A stretch of 64,000 bases of DNA, from positions 8,696,259 through 8,760,258 of the forward strand of contig OX442320.1 in assembly GCA_949358305.1 (NCBI GenBank), given 5' to 3'. Positions 35,401-48,807 of the stretch are shown one piece after another. Numbering within the stretch: the first letter of the stretch is position 1; each line of letters begins with the position of its first letter. The notes beneath the pieces are model-generated. The model saw only the letters and a program-made list of their open reading frames with translations, made no database searches and was not told the DNA's origin. This stretch comes from Strigamia acuminata. Its lineage: Eukaryota; Arthropoda; Chilopoda; Geophilomorpha; Linotaeniidae. The translations under genes were made by a program, and so were the position numbers.

Positions 35401-38400
35401 GATATATCCTCATTTTTATACCGTATAACCGTTAATATACACAAAGAATATTTTTAATTTTAGTCAAGTGAGACGGAAATGAATTGGCGTCCTTATTTTG
35501 ACCGTTTTTATTTATTTTTTTTAAATAAGAGGAAGTCGGCACTGAGGAAACAATACACAAATGAATTTGATCCATATAGATAAGATGAAGGATCATTTGT
35601 TTCTTATTTAGGGATTAATGACTCGATTTGCTCAGAATGTGTGTTTGGTGTTTAGTTTTGGGGTTTTTTTCTTGGTTTTTAATTGAAATGCGACGGCCAT
35701 GACAACTGGCAATTAAAATGTGTTCTAAATTTGGGATGTTGTAGAGTTTGTTTGGTATCTGTGACAACATGGAATCCAATTAAAAGTTGTGGGAGGGTTT
35801 TATTTATCACTTTTGGTGTTAATTTCAGGTTTGATTTTATTCGTGAAGTTTGTGGGGTTGATTTTGGGCTAATTTAGTTGAACTTTGTGAGCTGTATGGT
35901 TTTCGGCATTTTTTTCACAGTTTGGAGCAAAGTTTCATCAGTTTTCATCAGTTTTCATCAATTTAGACAAAATTTTCATGAGTTTTCATCAATTTAGACA
36001 AAATTTTCATCAAAATTCATCAAAATTTATCAAAATTCATCACTTTTCATCAATTTAGACAAAATTCTCATCAGAATTCATCACTTTTCACCAATTGGGA
36101 CTACATTTTCATCACTTTTCATCAATTTATGCTACATTTTCATCACTTTTCATCAATTTATGCTACATTTTCATCACTTTTCATCAATTTAGACTACATT
36201 TTCATCACTTTTCATCAATTTAGACTACATTTTCATCACTTTTCATCTATTTTGAATACATTTTTATCACTTTTCGTCTACTTTGAATACATTTTCATCA
36301 CTTTTCGTCTATTTTGAATATATTTTCATCACTTTTCATCTATTTTGAATACATTTTTATCACTTTTCGTCTATTTTGAATACATTTTCATCACATTTCG
36401 TCTATTTTGAATACATTTTCATCACATTTCGTCTATTTTGAACACATTTTCATCACTTTTCGTCTATTTGGAATAAATTTTCATCACTTTTCATCAATTT
36501 ATACATACACAATTGTCTATGTAACTCAAACCATTTCATCTCCAACTTTCACCTCATTCCAAAATAGTAATCTAACGCCATCACTCCCCATTTTCAACTC
36601 AACCACCAACACCACCGCCCACACAAACATCCAAACAAAACCCCACTGACCCAACCCAAAACCGAAAACCAAAACCCAACCACATCCGAATCCGAATCCC
36701 TATAATTCGACCCCATAACCCACAAATCCAAAGCCCACACCTTGAAAACCGAACCGAACCAAAAATCGACACCAAATACCGAACCATCACTCCACTCCAC
36801 TTCCCTCAAAATCCATTCACTCTCAACAAAACAAAAAAAGAACATCCTTGAATAAAAAAAACCCGTCTTATAAAACACAAATACTAAAATATAGGCGCGA
36901 GAAACATTTCCCACATCACAATGCATCATTCCACCAACAAAAAAGATTAAAAATAAAAATAAAAACAAACAAAAACGACCGCAACGATCCTCGTTTGCAC
37001 CGAAGCGGCAATGGCGTCGTCGCATCGTTAGCGGCCGCACGGTGCGCGATACACACGAGCGATCACATCTCAACCCTTTGGACTCGAGTTTGCGATTGAA
37101 AATTCAAATATTCATCGATTCAAATCAGAAATATCATCAAGCGTCTCTTGTTGGGCTACACGAGACATACCTGATGAGCAGAGAAGCAGAACATCCGCTT
37201 CTAATTACCCACTTCCTGTCGAGGGGCGCCTTTTTAATCCCCCTTAGGGCTTGATTTAGGCCTAAGACATCAAATATTTGGATAGAAAAAAATCAGGTGC
37301 AATTTGTTTCACGGATTTAAGTCGTTTAACCAAATGTTGTTGCTGGAGAATTTTTTATTTTGGTTTTTTTGGGGTTTTTGGTTGGTTTTTTTGTTGTTGT
37401 TATGGAATCAACCACCAGGTGAGGATTTCCTCAACTCATGTGATGCACTCGACTTTGTCTCCGGGTCCGTCCTTCATCCATGAATTAATTTGGTTTTTGG
37501 TGCAATAAAAAGGAGGTTTTTAGTTTTATCAGCGATTTGTTTCGTGTTTGAAGAAACGAAGTTCTGCGCGATGACGACACATTCGCATTTGGAAAGAAAA
37601 TTATTATCCAAATGAACTTTAATACATATGAGGAAGAAAAAAAGGGAAAATTATCAAAACCAAGGACGATGTGTACCAAAGTTCCTGTTAGCTTCGTTGC
37701 TAAACAACTAGAGACCAATATGACGTCATGTTTTGACCCAAAACGCGAAACTTCACCTATTCCTAGACTTCCAACGCACCAAACATTCCAAAATGATAAA
37801 AAAAAAATGTCAAGTAAAGAATATACCGGTCTGACTCCATCAAATGTGAAGCAATGGCGACCTAAAATGCAAAAAATCCGGACTTTGGAAGCATAAAACA
37901 GTCAAAAAATTCTAAAAATTTCGACTTTCGAAACATAAAACAATCTAAAATACAAAAAGGCCGCACTTTTGAAGCATAAAACGGTCTAAAATTTAAAAAA
38001 TCCAAACTTTGGAAGCATAAAACAATCTAAAATCCATAAAAGTAGTCTAAAAATCCATGAAAATGGGTCTAAAATCCATAAAACTGGCTAAAAATCCATA
38101 AAAATAGGCTAAAAATTCATGAAAACGGGTCGAAAATCTATAAAAGTAGTCTAAAATCCATAAAAGTAGTCTAAAATCCATAAAAGTAGTCTAAAATCCA
38201 TAAAAGTAGTCTAAAATCTATAAAAGTAGTCTAAAATCCATAAAAACGCATAAAATCCCAAAAAAATTCTGACTTTGATGCACAAACTAGTTTATAAAAT
38301 AAAAAAATAAAATTTTTAAAGCCTAAAACAGTCTAAAATAAAATAAAAATAAAATTTTGAAGCCTAAAACAGTCTAAAATTAAAAAATTCAAACTTTTGA

Positions 38401-40374
38401 AGCATAAAATAGTCTAAATTTAAAAAAAAAAAAAATTCAGAAGCATAAAACAGCCTAAAATCCACAAAAGCAGACTAAAATCCATAAAAACAGACTAAAA
38501 TCTATAAATACAATCTAAAATCCATAAAAACAGTCTAAAATCCATAAAAACAGTCTAAAATCCACAAAAACAACCTAAAATCCACCAAAACAGTCTTCAA
38601 AACCCAAAACTCCACACTTTCGAGCCGAAAATCCAAAATCCCACTTTAATCCCGACATCCAAACCACAAAATAAACCCCAAAAAAACATCCAAAAAAATA
38701 TGCAAATAAAGGGGTACAGGTCTGTCTCGAATCTTGATGCGCGAAAAAGCACCTTGAACGGAAATGGGACTAGTAACACCGGTAGCCGAACCCAAACAAG
38801 GGCCCGTCGCATCAAAGCAGCTGAAAAGGGAGCCATTTAAATGACCTGTGACCCCTAGTCAGCTGCCACGCCAGCTGGTTGTGTGTAGTACTATGAATCG
38901 CTAAGGACATAGTAAAAGGGAGACCTGGGATGACGAGGGGAGTTGATTTCCCAGTGGTGGTTTCGGCCTTGCTTCAGGCAAGGACTTGATTCGCTCGTTC
39001 CCTAGAGATTCCTCTATGGTTTCTTGTAAACCGAATCGCTCCATAAATGTACATTGGACAGTATAGAATAGAGATAGATGATTGCAGGTGGCCTTGAAAG
39101 TGTTTGTGGGTTTACCACTTCATCTCATGGTTTGGTCTGTCAATTTTTTGTTTAAAAAATGTTTTAGGTAATTGAGGGGTTGTTTTTTTATCGGTTTTTT
39201 TGCGCGATTTCTTGGTGACCCTTCAGTCGATATCAATAATTAAGCGGTTGGAATTGAATTAGAACTAAAACCGACGTTTAAGCATGTAGAAATCCAACCT
39301 TTAGAAGCGGAAAAGAGTCTAAAATCCCAAAAAGTCATTAAAAAACGATAAAAACTGTGTAAAATATCAAAAATTCCAGATTTTTGATGCATAAAGCAGT
39401 CTATAATCCCAAAAAAAAAACAGTCTAAAATCCCAAAAAACAGTCTAAAATCCCAAAAAACAGTCTAAAATCCCAAAAAACAGTCTAAAATCCCAAAAAA
39501 CAGTCTAAAATCCCAAAAAACAGTCTAAAATCCCAAAAAACAGTCTAAAATCCCAAAAAACAGTCTAAAATCCCAAAAAACAGTCTAAAATCCCAAAAAA
39601 AGTCTAAAATCCCAAAAAAATCAGTCTAAAATAAAAAAATCCTGACTTTTGAGGCCTAAAACAAGTTTAAAATCCAAAATTTCGCCTTTTCCATACAATT
39701 CAGCCCGAAAAAAGAATAATTTAAACCCAAATTGACATTCAAACGCATATAAAGTCTAAAACCAGCGTTTTAAACACATAAAACCACCAACCAACCCGAA
39801 AAAAGTATGTTAACGACACAGAAACTCGTTAAAAAGTGTTAAAAAACCGAAACTATTTCACTTTAAAACCATAAAACGAGTTTTGCATCATATGCATTTC
39901 CAAAGTCAACATTTAAAAATGCACACCAAACCCCTACAATACCACCAACAACAACCCCCATTTTAATCACATCAAACCCCATTCCATCCAATTACAAACG
40001 CCACGATGCAAGAGAATTAAATTATTCTTCCATCACCATCAACCCCTAACTTAATTTACATTTTTTCCCCAACAAGGGGGAAAGAAATAAAAAAAACAAA
40101 AAAGGACAAGACAGATGGCACCCGTATAACATTACACCCAATCTAGGGCGAAACCCAAACGTCCCGTCCTTTATTTTCCATCCCAACTCACCGTAAAGTG
40201 ACGCTGTAAACTGCTAATTGAGCTGCATCGGGATCGGGAAGTGAGTTCATCGCTGTCCGCCGACAGAGTCGATCCCCCGCTGCTGCTGCTCGCGTACGAC
40301 GCGGTGCTGTTGAGGCTGAGGTTGTCGGCCGCTCGCCGGCTCGCATACGATGAGACATGCACGTGTTTAAGCAT
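29495..40374 (-). CDS. rau: Rau-like protein with two Ras-association domains
   Basis: Small Ras-binding scaffold of about 300 residues. Exons in transcript order: 40192-40374, 32611-32782, 32237-32321, about 31047-31117, about 30320-30474 and about 29495-29747; reading phases match across all junctions. Exon 1 gives a Ser-rich N-terminus (MLKHVHVSSYASRRAADNLS). RA domain 1 starts VPIKVYANVLRSDIEYKTLS. A linker has SLQTRRGGLLKVHDSCLMSG. RA domain 2 reads SQYKSLLLSERTTVEELIQL and continues to ERKLHPDDYPLLVQQQWPS and YAFYLRRN. The protein ends NDYENYFYI, a hydrophobic-x-hydrophobic class II PDZ ligand. Two RA domains plus a C-terminal class II PDZ motif is the layout described for Drosophila Rau, a positive feedback element of EGFR/FGFR-Ras signalling; orthology is inferred from this layout. 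The second RA also resembles those of RASSF and DGK-theta, but no kinase, C1 or SARAH domain is present. Intron 1 is 7.4 kb. Confidence 0.78.
29930..30235. repeat. 31-bp tandem array in last rau intron
   Basis: Six near-perfect copies of a 31-bp unit (gcatttatgtcgcattttta followed by cgtatttctag) at about 30030-30200, preceded by shorter degenerate versions (tattttgaacg, catttttacg) from 29930. Confidence 0.92.
31440..31570. promoter_or_regulatory. G+C-rich patch with perfect 10-bp inverted repeat (double E-box)
   Basis: In a rau intron. The arms GCACGTGCTG (31465-31474) and CAGCACGTGC (31480-31489) are perfect complements around a TGTTG loop, and each arm contains a CACGTG E-box. Flanking sequence to about 31570 is unusually G+C-rich for this intron. 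An enhancer bound by bHLH factors or a short structured RNA are both possible. Confidence 0.4.
31985..32130. repeat. ~30-bp T-rich tandem array in rau intron
   Basis: Three to four copies of a unit near gtttttggatcaatttttca plus a T-rich spacer, period about 30 bp. The last copies are degenerate. Confidence 0.75.
33020..33335. repeat. 31-bp tandem array in rau intron 1
   Basis: About ten diverged copies of a 31-bp unit composed of acgttaattttaacgttatt and tcatacattac. The unit contains the palindrome ACGTTAATTTTAACGT (one central mismatch). Confidence 0.85.
34470..34835. repeat. 20/21-bp tandem array in rau intron 1
   Basis: Unit aaaatttcacgattttagtc plus one base (20-21 bp). About ten good copies lie at 34625-34830, and more diverged 'aaatttcatgttttgagtcc' types run from 34470. 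Confidence 0.9.
35930..36505. repeat. ~31-bp tandem array in rau intron 1
   Basis: Unit of about 31 bp, ttttcatcacttttcatcaa followed by tttagactaca, with around 15 copies. Successive sub-families change the second half (tttagaca, tttatgctaca, ttttgaataca), so variants are grouped in blocks along the array. Confidence 0.9.
36506..37860. other. unannotated part of rau intron 1
   Basis: No repeat array. A moderately G+C-rich, CpG-containing patch lies at about 36980-37050. A minus-strand open stretch of about 30 codons near 37150-37265 ends at a GTATGT-like donor, but I cannot tie it to a family. I do not call a gene. Confidence 0.4.
37865..38620. repeat. 20-bp tandem array in rau intron 1 (family ctaaaatccataaaa)
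   Basis: Unit ctaaaatccataaaagtagt, 20 bp, in good copies at about 38030-38245. Related copies (cataaaacagtctaaaatcc, agcctaaaacagtctaaaat) flank it from 37865 to 38610. It shares the core cagtctaaaatcc with the arrays at 39405 and 41150. Confidence 0.9.
38700..39065. other. complex (non-repetitive, higher G+C) island inside rau intron 1
   Basis: About 360 bp of ordinary-complexity sequence between two simple arrays. On the minus strand it contains a 47-codon frame beginning MERFGLQETIEESLGNERIK (ATG near 39041) and, downstream, an open stretch after a TTTTCAG acceptor near 38822. Neither has a good canonical donor (the first would use GTCTCC). It could be an alternative first exon of rau, an old mobile element or a conserved regulatory block. 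I recognise no family. Confidence 0.3.
39405..39625. repeat. 20-bp tandem array in rau intron 1 (10 near-identical copies)
   Basis: Unit cagtctaaaatcccaaaaaa, 20 bp, ten copies that are almost all identical. This makes it the most homogeneous array in this intron and implies recent expansion or conversion. Confidence 0.95.
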
Positions 40375-41768
40375 CGCCGCTTTCGTTGCGTTTCTTTAGT
40401 CCATGGTTTGGCGACAGGATAGTGCGAGACGAAGCCACGAAGCGATAGGAAGTACGCGCTGTTGGTGGCACAACACCAATAAAGAAATGAAACGAACCGC
40501 GTGCAGCGGACGTTGGTCTCGTCTGTTTGCTCGCTCGGGATTGGTGGGCGTCAGCGTGACGTTTGGCTCGGTGGAATAGAAAAGCCGCCCTACAGGCAAC
40601 AGGATAAGGAGTTCCTCTCTCTCTCTATCTTTTTCTCTCTCTCTGCCACATGTGAAAAGGGTGTCAATAAATACAAATGTCAAATTTATGCAGAGATAAA
40701 GTGAAAGGAAATGTGGGTTGGGGCTTGGGGAGAGGATGTGGTTGGATGAGTGTGGATGGTTTGGATTTTTTAAGTGGAAAAAGGTGAAATTTGGGTGATT
40801 TGGTTAGATTTTGGTGTTGTTTGATGGTTTGTGGATGTTTTGTTGGGATTTCGGGATGAATAAATGAGTGGGGATCTCATTTGGTTAATGGGGATGGAAT
40901 TATGGAGTGGACGACTTGTTTAATTTGCTCCACCCAGTCGTATTGGATTATTGTGCATCTTCATCTGCGTTAGATCCCAAACCACAAAGCAATGAGCCGA
41001 GCCAAAATATTTGGAAAATGAGTTTTGGATTTTTTTGTGTGTAAAATATTGATTATTTTGGATTTGGAATGAAATAAAAGAAATTCAATTTTTTTGGACT
41101 ATTTTTTGAAGATATTTATTTAATTCCAGACTTTTGACACATAAAACAGCATAAAATCCAGGAAATCTAAATTTTTAATGCCTAAAACAGTCAAAAATCT
41201 AGGAAATCTACATTTTTAATGCCTAAAACAGTCAAAAATCCAGGAAATCTACATATTGAATGCCTAAAACAGTCAAAAATCCAGGAAATCTACATTTTTA
41301 ATGCCTAAAGCAGTCAAAAATCCAGGAAAACTACAATTTAAATGCCTAAAACAGTCAAAAATCCAGGAAATCTAAACTTTTGAAGCAGAAAACAGTCTAA
41401 AATCTTAAAATTGACACTTTTAAAACATTGAACAGTCTAAATAAAAAGAAATACAGACATTTAAAGTCTAAAATCTAAAATTTCACCTTTCCATTTACAA
41501 AAAAAATCTTTTAAATAAAATAAGAATATAAATAATTAAAAAAAAGTTTTAAAAATGCACTTCAAAAAAAGTTTGAACTGATTTAAAAGAAAAAACTTTT
41601 CGATCCGATATTTAAATTATTTAAATTATTAAATTATTAATTTTTGCAATATCATCAAATGAGAACTTTTACAAAATGCCGCCAGTGCGTGCGAGTGCCT
41701 GCACAGGGTGACACCTCTGCTCAAATTCTCTAAGCTCAAATCAGCACTACGTTCTCTCTGCGGTAGAA
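40375..41768. promoter_or_regulatory. divergent intergenic region rau / NSF
   Basis: About 1.4 kb separating the rau ATG (minus) and NSF ATG (plus). It should hold both promoters: CpG-rich sequence at 40380-40580 next to rau, and a short CpG/GC patch at 41680-41770 next to NSF. A CT-rich tract (about 40610-40645) and the 41-bp array (listed separately) lie between them. Confidence 0.5.
41130..41430. repeat. 41-bp tandem array between rau and NSF
   Basis: About six copies of a 41-bp unit made of cctaaaacagtcaaaaatcc and aggaaatctacatttttaatg. It shares the aaaacagtc-aaaatcc core with the 20-bp arrays in the rau intron, so it is related to them although its period is doubled. Confidence 0.92.
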
Positions 41769-45808
<4,040 letters not shown>

Positions 45809-46346
45809 ATGCATTCCCATTGGCTACTTATAGTCTTTCATTACTCTCATTCCGTACCATAGATCTAGAAGCTCGTCTTCAATGCATATCGTTGTATGAA
45901 TAATCCGTACTTCCGTCACAAATGTTAACTTAGATCATGCGTGTACAATCCGGCACTCGCACATTCCAACACGTGATCAAACTGTAGGATTTAATTAATT
46001 TATTATTGTAAAGTACATTTCAGTGTTTCAAATGTAATCTATAATGTTGACTGGTTCAATATTTAAGAGTAATAATGTCCGAAAACGTGTAATTTAATGT
46101 ATTAAAGCGATTAATCAACGAAAAACGATTTTTATTTGATCAAATCAATTTTTAATGGTGCAAGAATGATAATTATTAATTGAAAATTACACTCAAAATA
46201 TATATAATAATCACTACATCGGCTTTTTTTTTTTTTTTTTTATATTTTTCTTTTCTTTTTAAATATGTGAGAACTTGATTACACAGTTTAACGTCTTAAA
46301 CTTCCAAAAAAGAAAAAGTGAAATAGATTTTTCGGTATTTTCTTTT
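45809..46346. other. convergent spacer NSF / CWC25
   Basis: About 540 bp with the 3' ends of NSF (plus) and CWC25 (minus). A poly-T run lies at about 46225-46240. No gene is seen. Confidence 0.6.
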
Positions 46347-48275
46347 TCACTTACGAGAAAAATTGCTTTCCATGTCACTGTGTCCGCGCTGAATGTTATA
46401 AATATTACTTTTAATTCGAGATTCGACCGTTGAAATAGCAGCAGCCTTGTTTAGAAACGGCCTGAAAATGGAAAATTAGTTCAAATTGGTTCAAATTCGA
46501 TTCTTTTTTCGTTTATATTTGAAAATATACTTCAAGAAAAGAGCGCCGGCCGATCTGCTTTGCTCCTCCATGCTGCTCTCGTGCTGTTCTTCCTTACGGA
46601 AACGTTGTACGTTTTTATTACGTTGTTCCTCACGCCATTTTGCATTTTCCAACATTTCCTGCCGTTTCTTTTCCATGTCTTTCGGCATCAATTTCCTAAA
46701 AAGAATTAAAAATTTAAAAAAAAAAATCATTTTTTTTGCAATTTTATATTTACCGGCGAGGTTGTGACGAAGGGGACCGCGAACGAGAGGGCGAACGCTG
46801 CATTCTGACCTTCTCAGGAGTCGCTTGCTTTCGGTGGTATCGTTTCTCCGAAGCTGCGAGCAGTTTTCGAGTTTCCTGTACGAAATAATGTTAAGATGAT
46901 GGAAAAATACGTGCAAGTGGTTTATTTACGATGCGGCCGTAAGTGTTAGATCGAGTGTAGCCATCTTCTTCTTCGAATTCGTTCCTGGATCTTCGGTCAC
47001 TCGAATGTTTGCTGCTCAATTTCGATTTGTGATGCACGTGGCTTCCTTCGCTGCTGTCCGATTCACTGGTACTGCTCTCCCGCTTTCGTCTGCTGCTTTC
47101 TTTGTGGTGTTTCTTATGCTTCTTGCTTTTTTCTCTATATTTCTTGTCCTTCCGTTTCTTACTCGATTTTTCCAGCTGCTCTTTCAGCTAAAACAAATGT
47201 ACAGTAAAAATGTAAAAATTTATCGAAAAATGTAAAAATTTATCGAAAAATGTAAAAATTTATCTAAAAAATGTAAAAATTTATCGAAAGAATGTAAAAA
47301 TTTATCTAAAAAATGTAAAAATTTCTTCAAAAAATTGAAAATTTCTTCAAAAAATTGAAAATTTCTTCAAAAAATTGAAAGTTTCTTCAAAAAATTGAAA
47401 ATTTCTTCAAAAAATTGAAAAATTCTTCAAAAAATTGAAAAATTCTTCAAAAAATTGAAAATTCTTCAAAAAATTGAAAAATTCTTCAAAAAATTGAAAA
47501 ATTTCTTCAAAAAATTGCAAATTTCTTCAAAAAATTAAAAAAAATTCTCCAAAAATCAATTATTTCCTTACAAGTAACTGCAACTGCTTCATTCGCACGG
47601 GATTATTAAGTAACTGCTTCTTATTATCTTCCTCTTTCTTACGTATGACGTATAACGGATCCTCGCGAATTTTATTCGCTAAATCCACCACAACGTTGTC
47701 GGACGAACCAAACAAGGAATCAGGTACATTATTATCTAAACAAAAAAAAAAAATCAACAAACAACCAAAAAACACCTTCCACCACCAAAAAACCTACCAT
47801 CGGTCGGTAAAGTATTATTCTCACTCTGCGCTAATTCAAACGCTTTATCAACTGGACGTCCCAAAAGGTAATCTTCACGGTTAACCATCGCTTGTGGTCC
47901 TTGGTACATCCAATCGAGTCGTTCCTCGCGTTTTCTACACACAAAACCCACAAATTAACCCAAAATCCGCCAAAAATCTCACGAAAAACCAAAAATCCTA
48001 CTTGACAATTCCTTTATTCTCAGCAAACTGTCGCATTTCTTGTCTCGTTCGTTCTTCGTCCAACTCCTTCTGAAGTTGCTCGATCTTCTTCTGCTCGGCC
48101 TCATGTTTCTGTTCGGCCTTCCACACCCGTTCGATATTTTTAAGCGTCGACGGATGCCATGATTTCTTCAAATTCTGAAAGTACAAAACAAATTTCGGCC
48201 ATTACGATCCCATTTTCGTACCAATTAAACCTTTCACAATCGGCCCGAAATCCTTACCAAATCACCTCCTCCCAT
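46347..48275 (-). CDS. Cwc25: pre-mRNA-splicing factor CWC25
   Basis: Spliceosomal step-I factor (CWC25/CCDC49 family) that acts near the branch helix during the first transesterification. About 385 residues. It starts MGGGDL (ATG 48273-48275) and joins NLKKSWHPSTLKNIERVWKA, the conserved CIR-type N-terminus, followed by a coiled coil (EQKHEAEQKKIEQLQKELDE), then ERLDWMYQGPQAMVNREDYL and PDSLFGSS. A Lys/His/Ser/Arg-rich middle (KKHKKHHKESSRRKRESS) and an SR-like stretch (SPSRSRSPSSQPRR) follow, then a conserved C-terminal block (LMPKDMEKKRQEMLENAKWR). Stop at 46347-46349. Both conserved ends and the basic linker match the family. The intron after the PVRMKQLQLL exon holds two repeat arrays. 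The gene lies just downstream of DNAJC7 on the same strand; no functional link is implied. Confidence 0.94.
47205..47550. repeat. two adjoining 20-bp tandem arrays in CWC25 intron
   Basis: First array 47205-47320: unit aatgtaaaaatttatcgaaa, 20 bp, about five copies. Second array 47325-47540: unit atttcttcaaaaaattgaaa, 20 bp, about eleven copies. The second unit is the exact reverse complement of the array in the DNAJC7 intron at 49195-49300. Confidence 0.93.
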
Positions 48276-48807
48276 CTTGTAATGTCAAATCGGACGTGTT
48301 AATCGAGTGCTAGTGCGATTAATACACTGGATAAACAAAACAAGCACCACAGATTGTGCTTTAAATCCAACCGAAATGAAATAACACTGATCGTGTAGCG
48401 ACCTCTTGTGGAATTTGCTAAATGCGTTTCTCAGAAATTGACGTAACTAATACGTCATTTCCGTTCTCTGCTGCATACATCCATTTCGAGACAAAAATGA
48501 CATTTACAACTTCTTTATTTATGTTTCGATCGATTAAACTACACAATAGTGCGTGATAAAATTTTACTACGGTTTTTTTTTTTAAAAGTGACACAATGTT
48601 TCGAAGGAGAAAAAAAAATAACTATCCTTTCTTTCTGTACATTCAAAATGCTCACAAAAAAAATTATATATAATTATTAAAGTTTGAAATATACATGGCA
48701 ATCGGTGATGAATAAACGAATTACAATGAAGAAAACAGATTTAACTTAACATTTTTTTTTATAAAAACAAACTCATTCTGGTCCCCCGCGACGAAAACCA
48801 CTCAAAA
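48276..48807. promoter_or_regulatory. spacer CWC25 5' end / DNAJC7 3' end
   Basis: About 530 bp. The part near 48280-48420 should be the CWC25 promoter. It contains CCACAAGAGG (minus strand, 48402-48411), a CTCF-like word. The distal part is the A+T-rich 3'UTR of DNAJC7. No ORF is seen. Confidence 0.45.

Noticed and set aside
29495-40374. Diacylglycerol kinase theta or RASSF identity for the RA-domain gene
   Set aside because: The RA2 region resembles both, but no C1, kinase or SARAH domain is encoded and the gene stops just after RA2 with a PDZ ligand, which fits Rau better.
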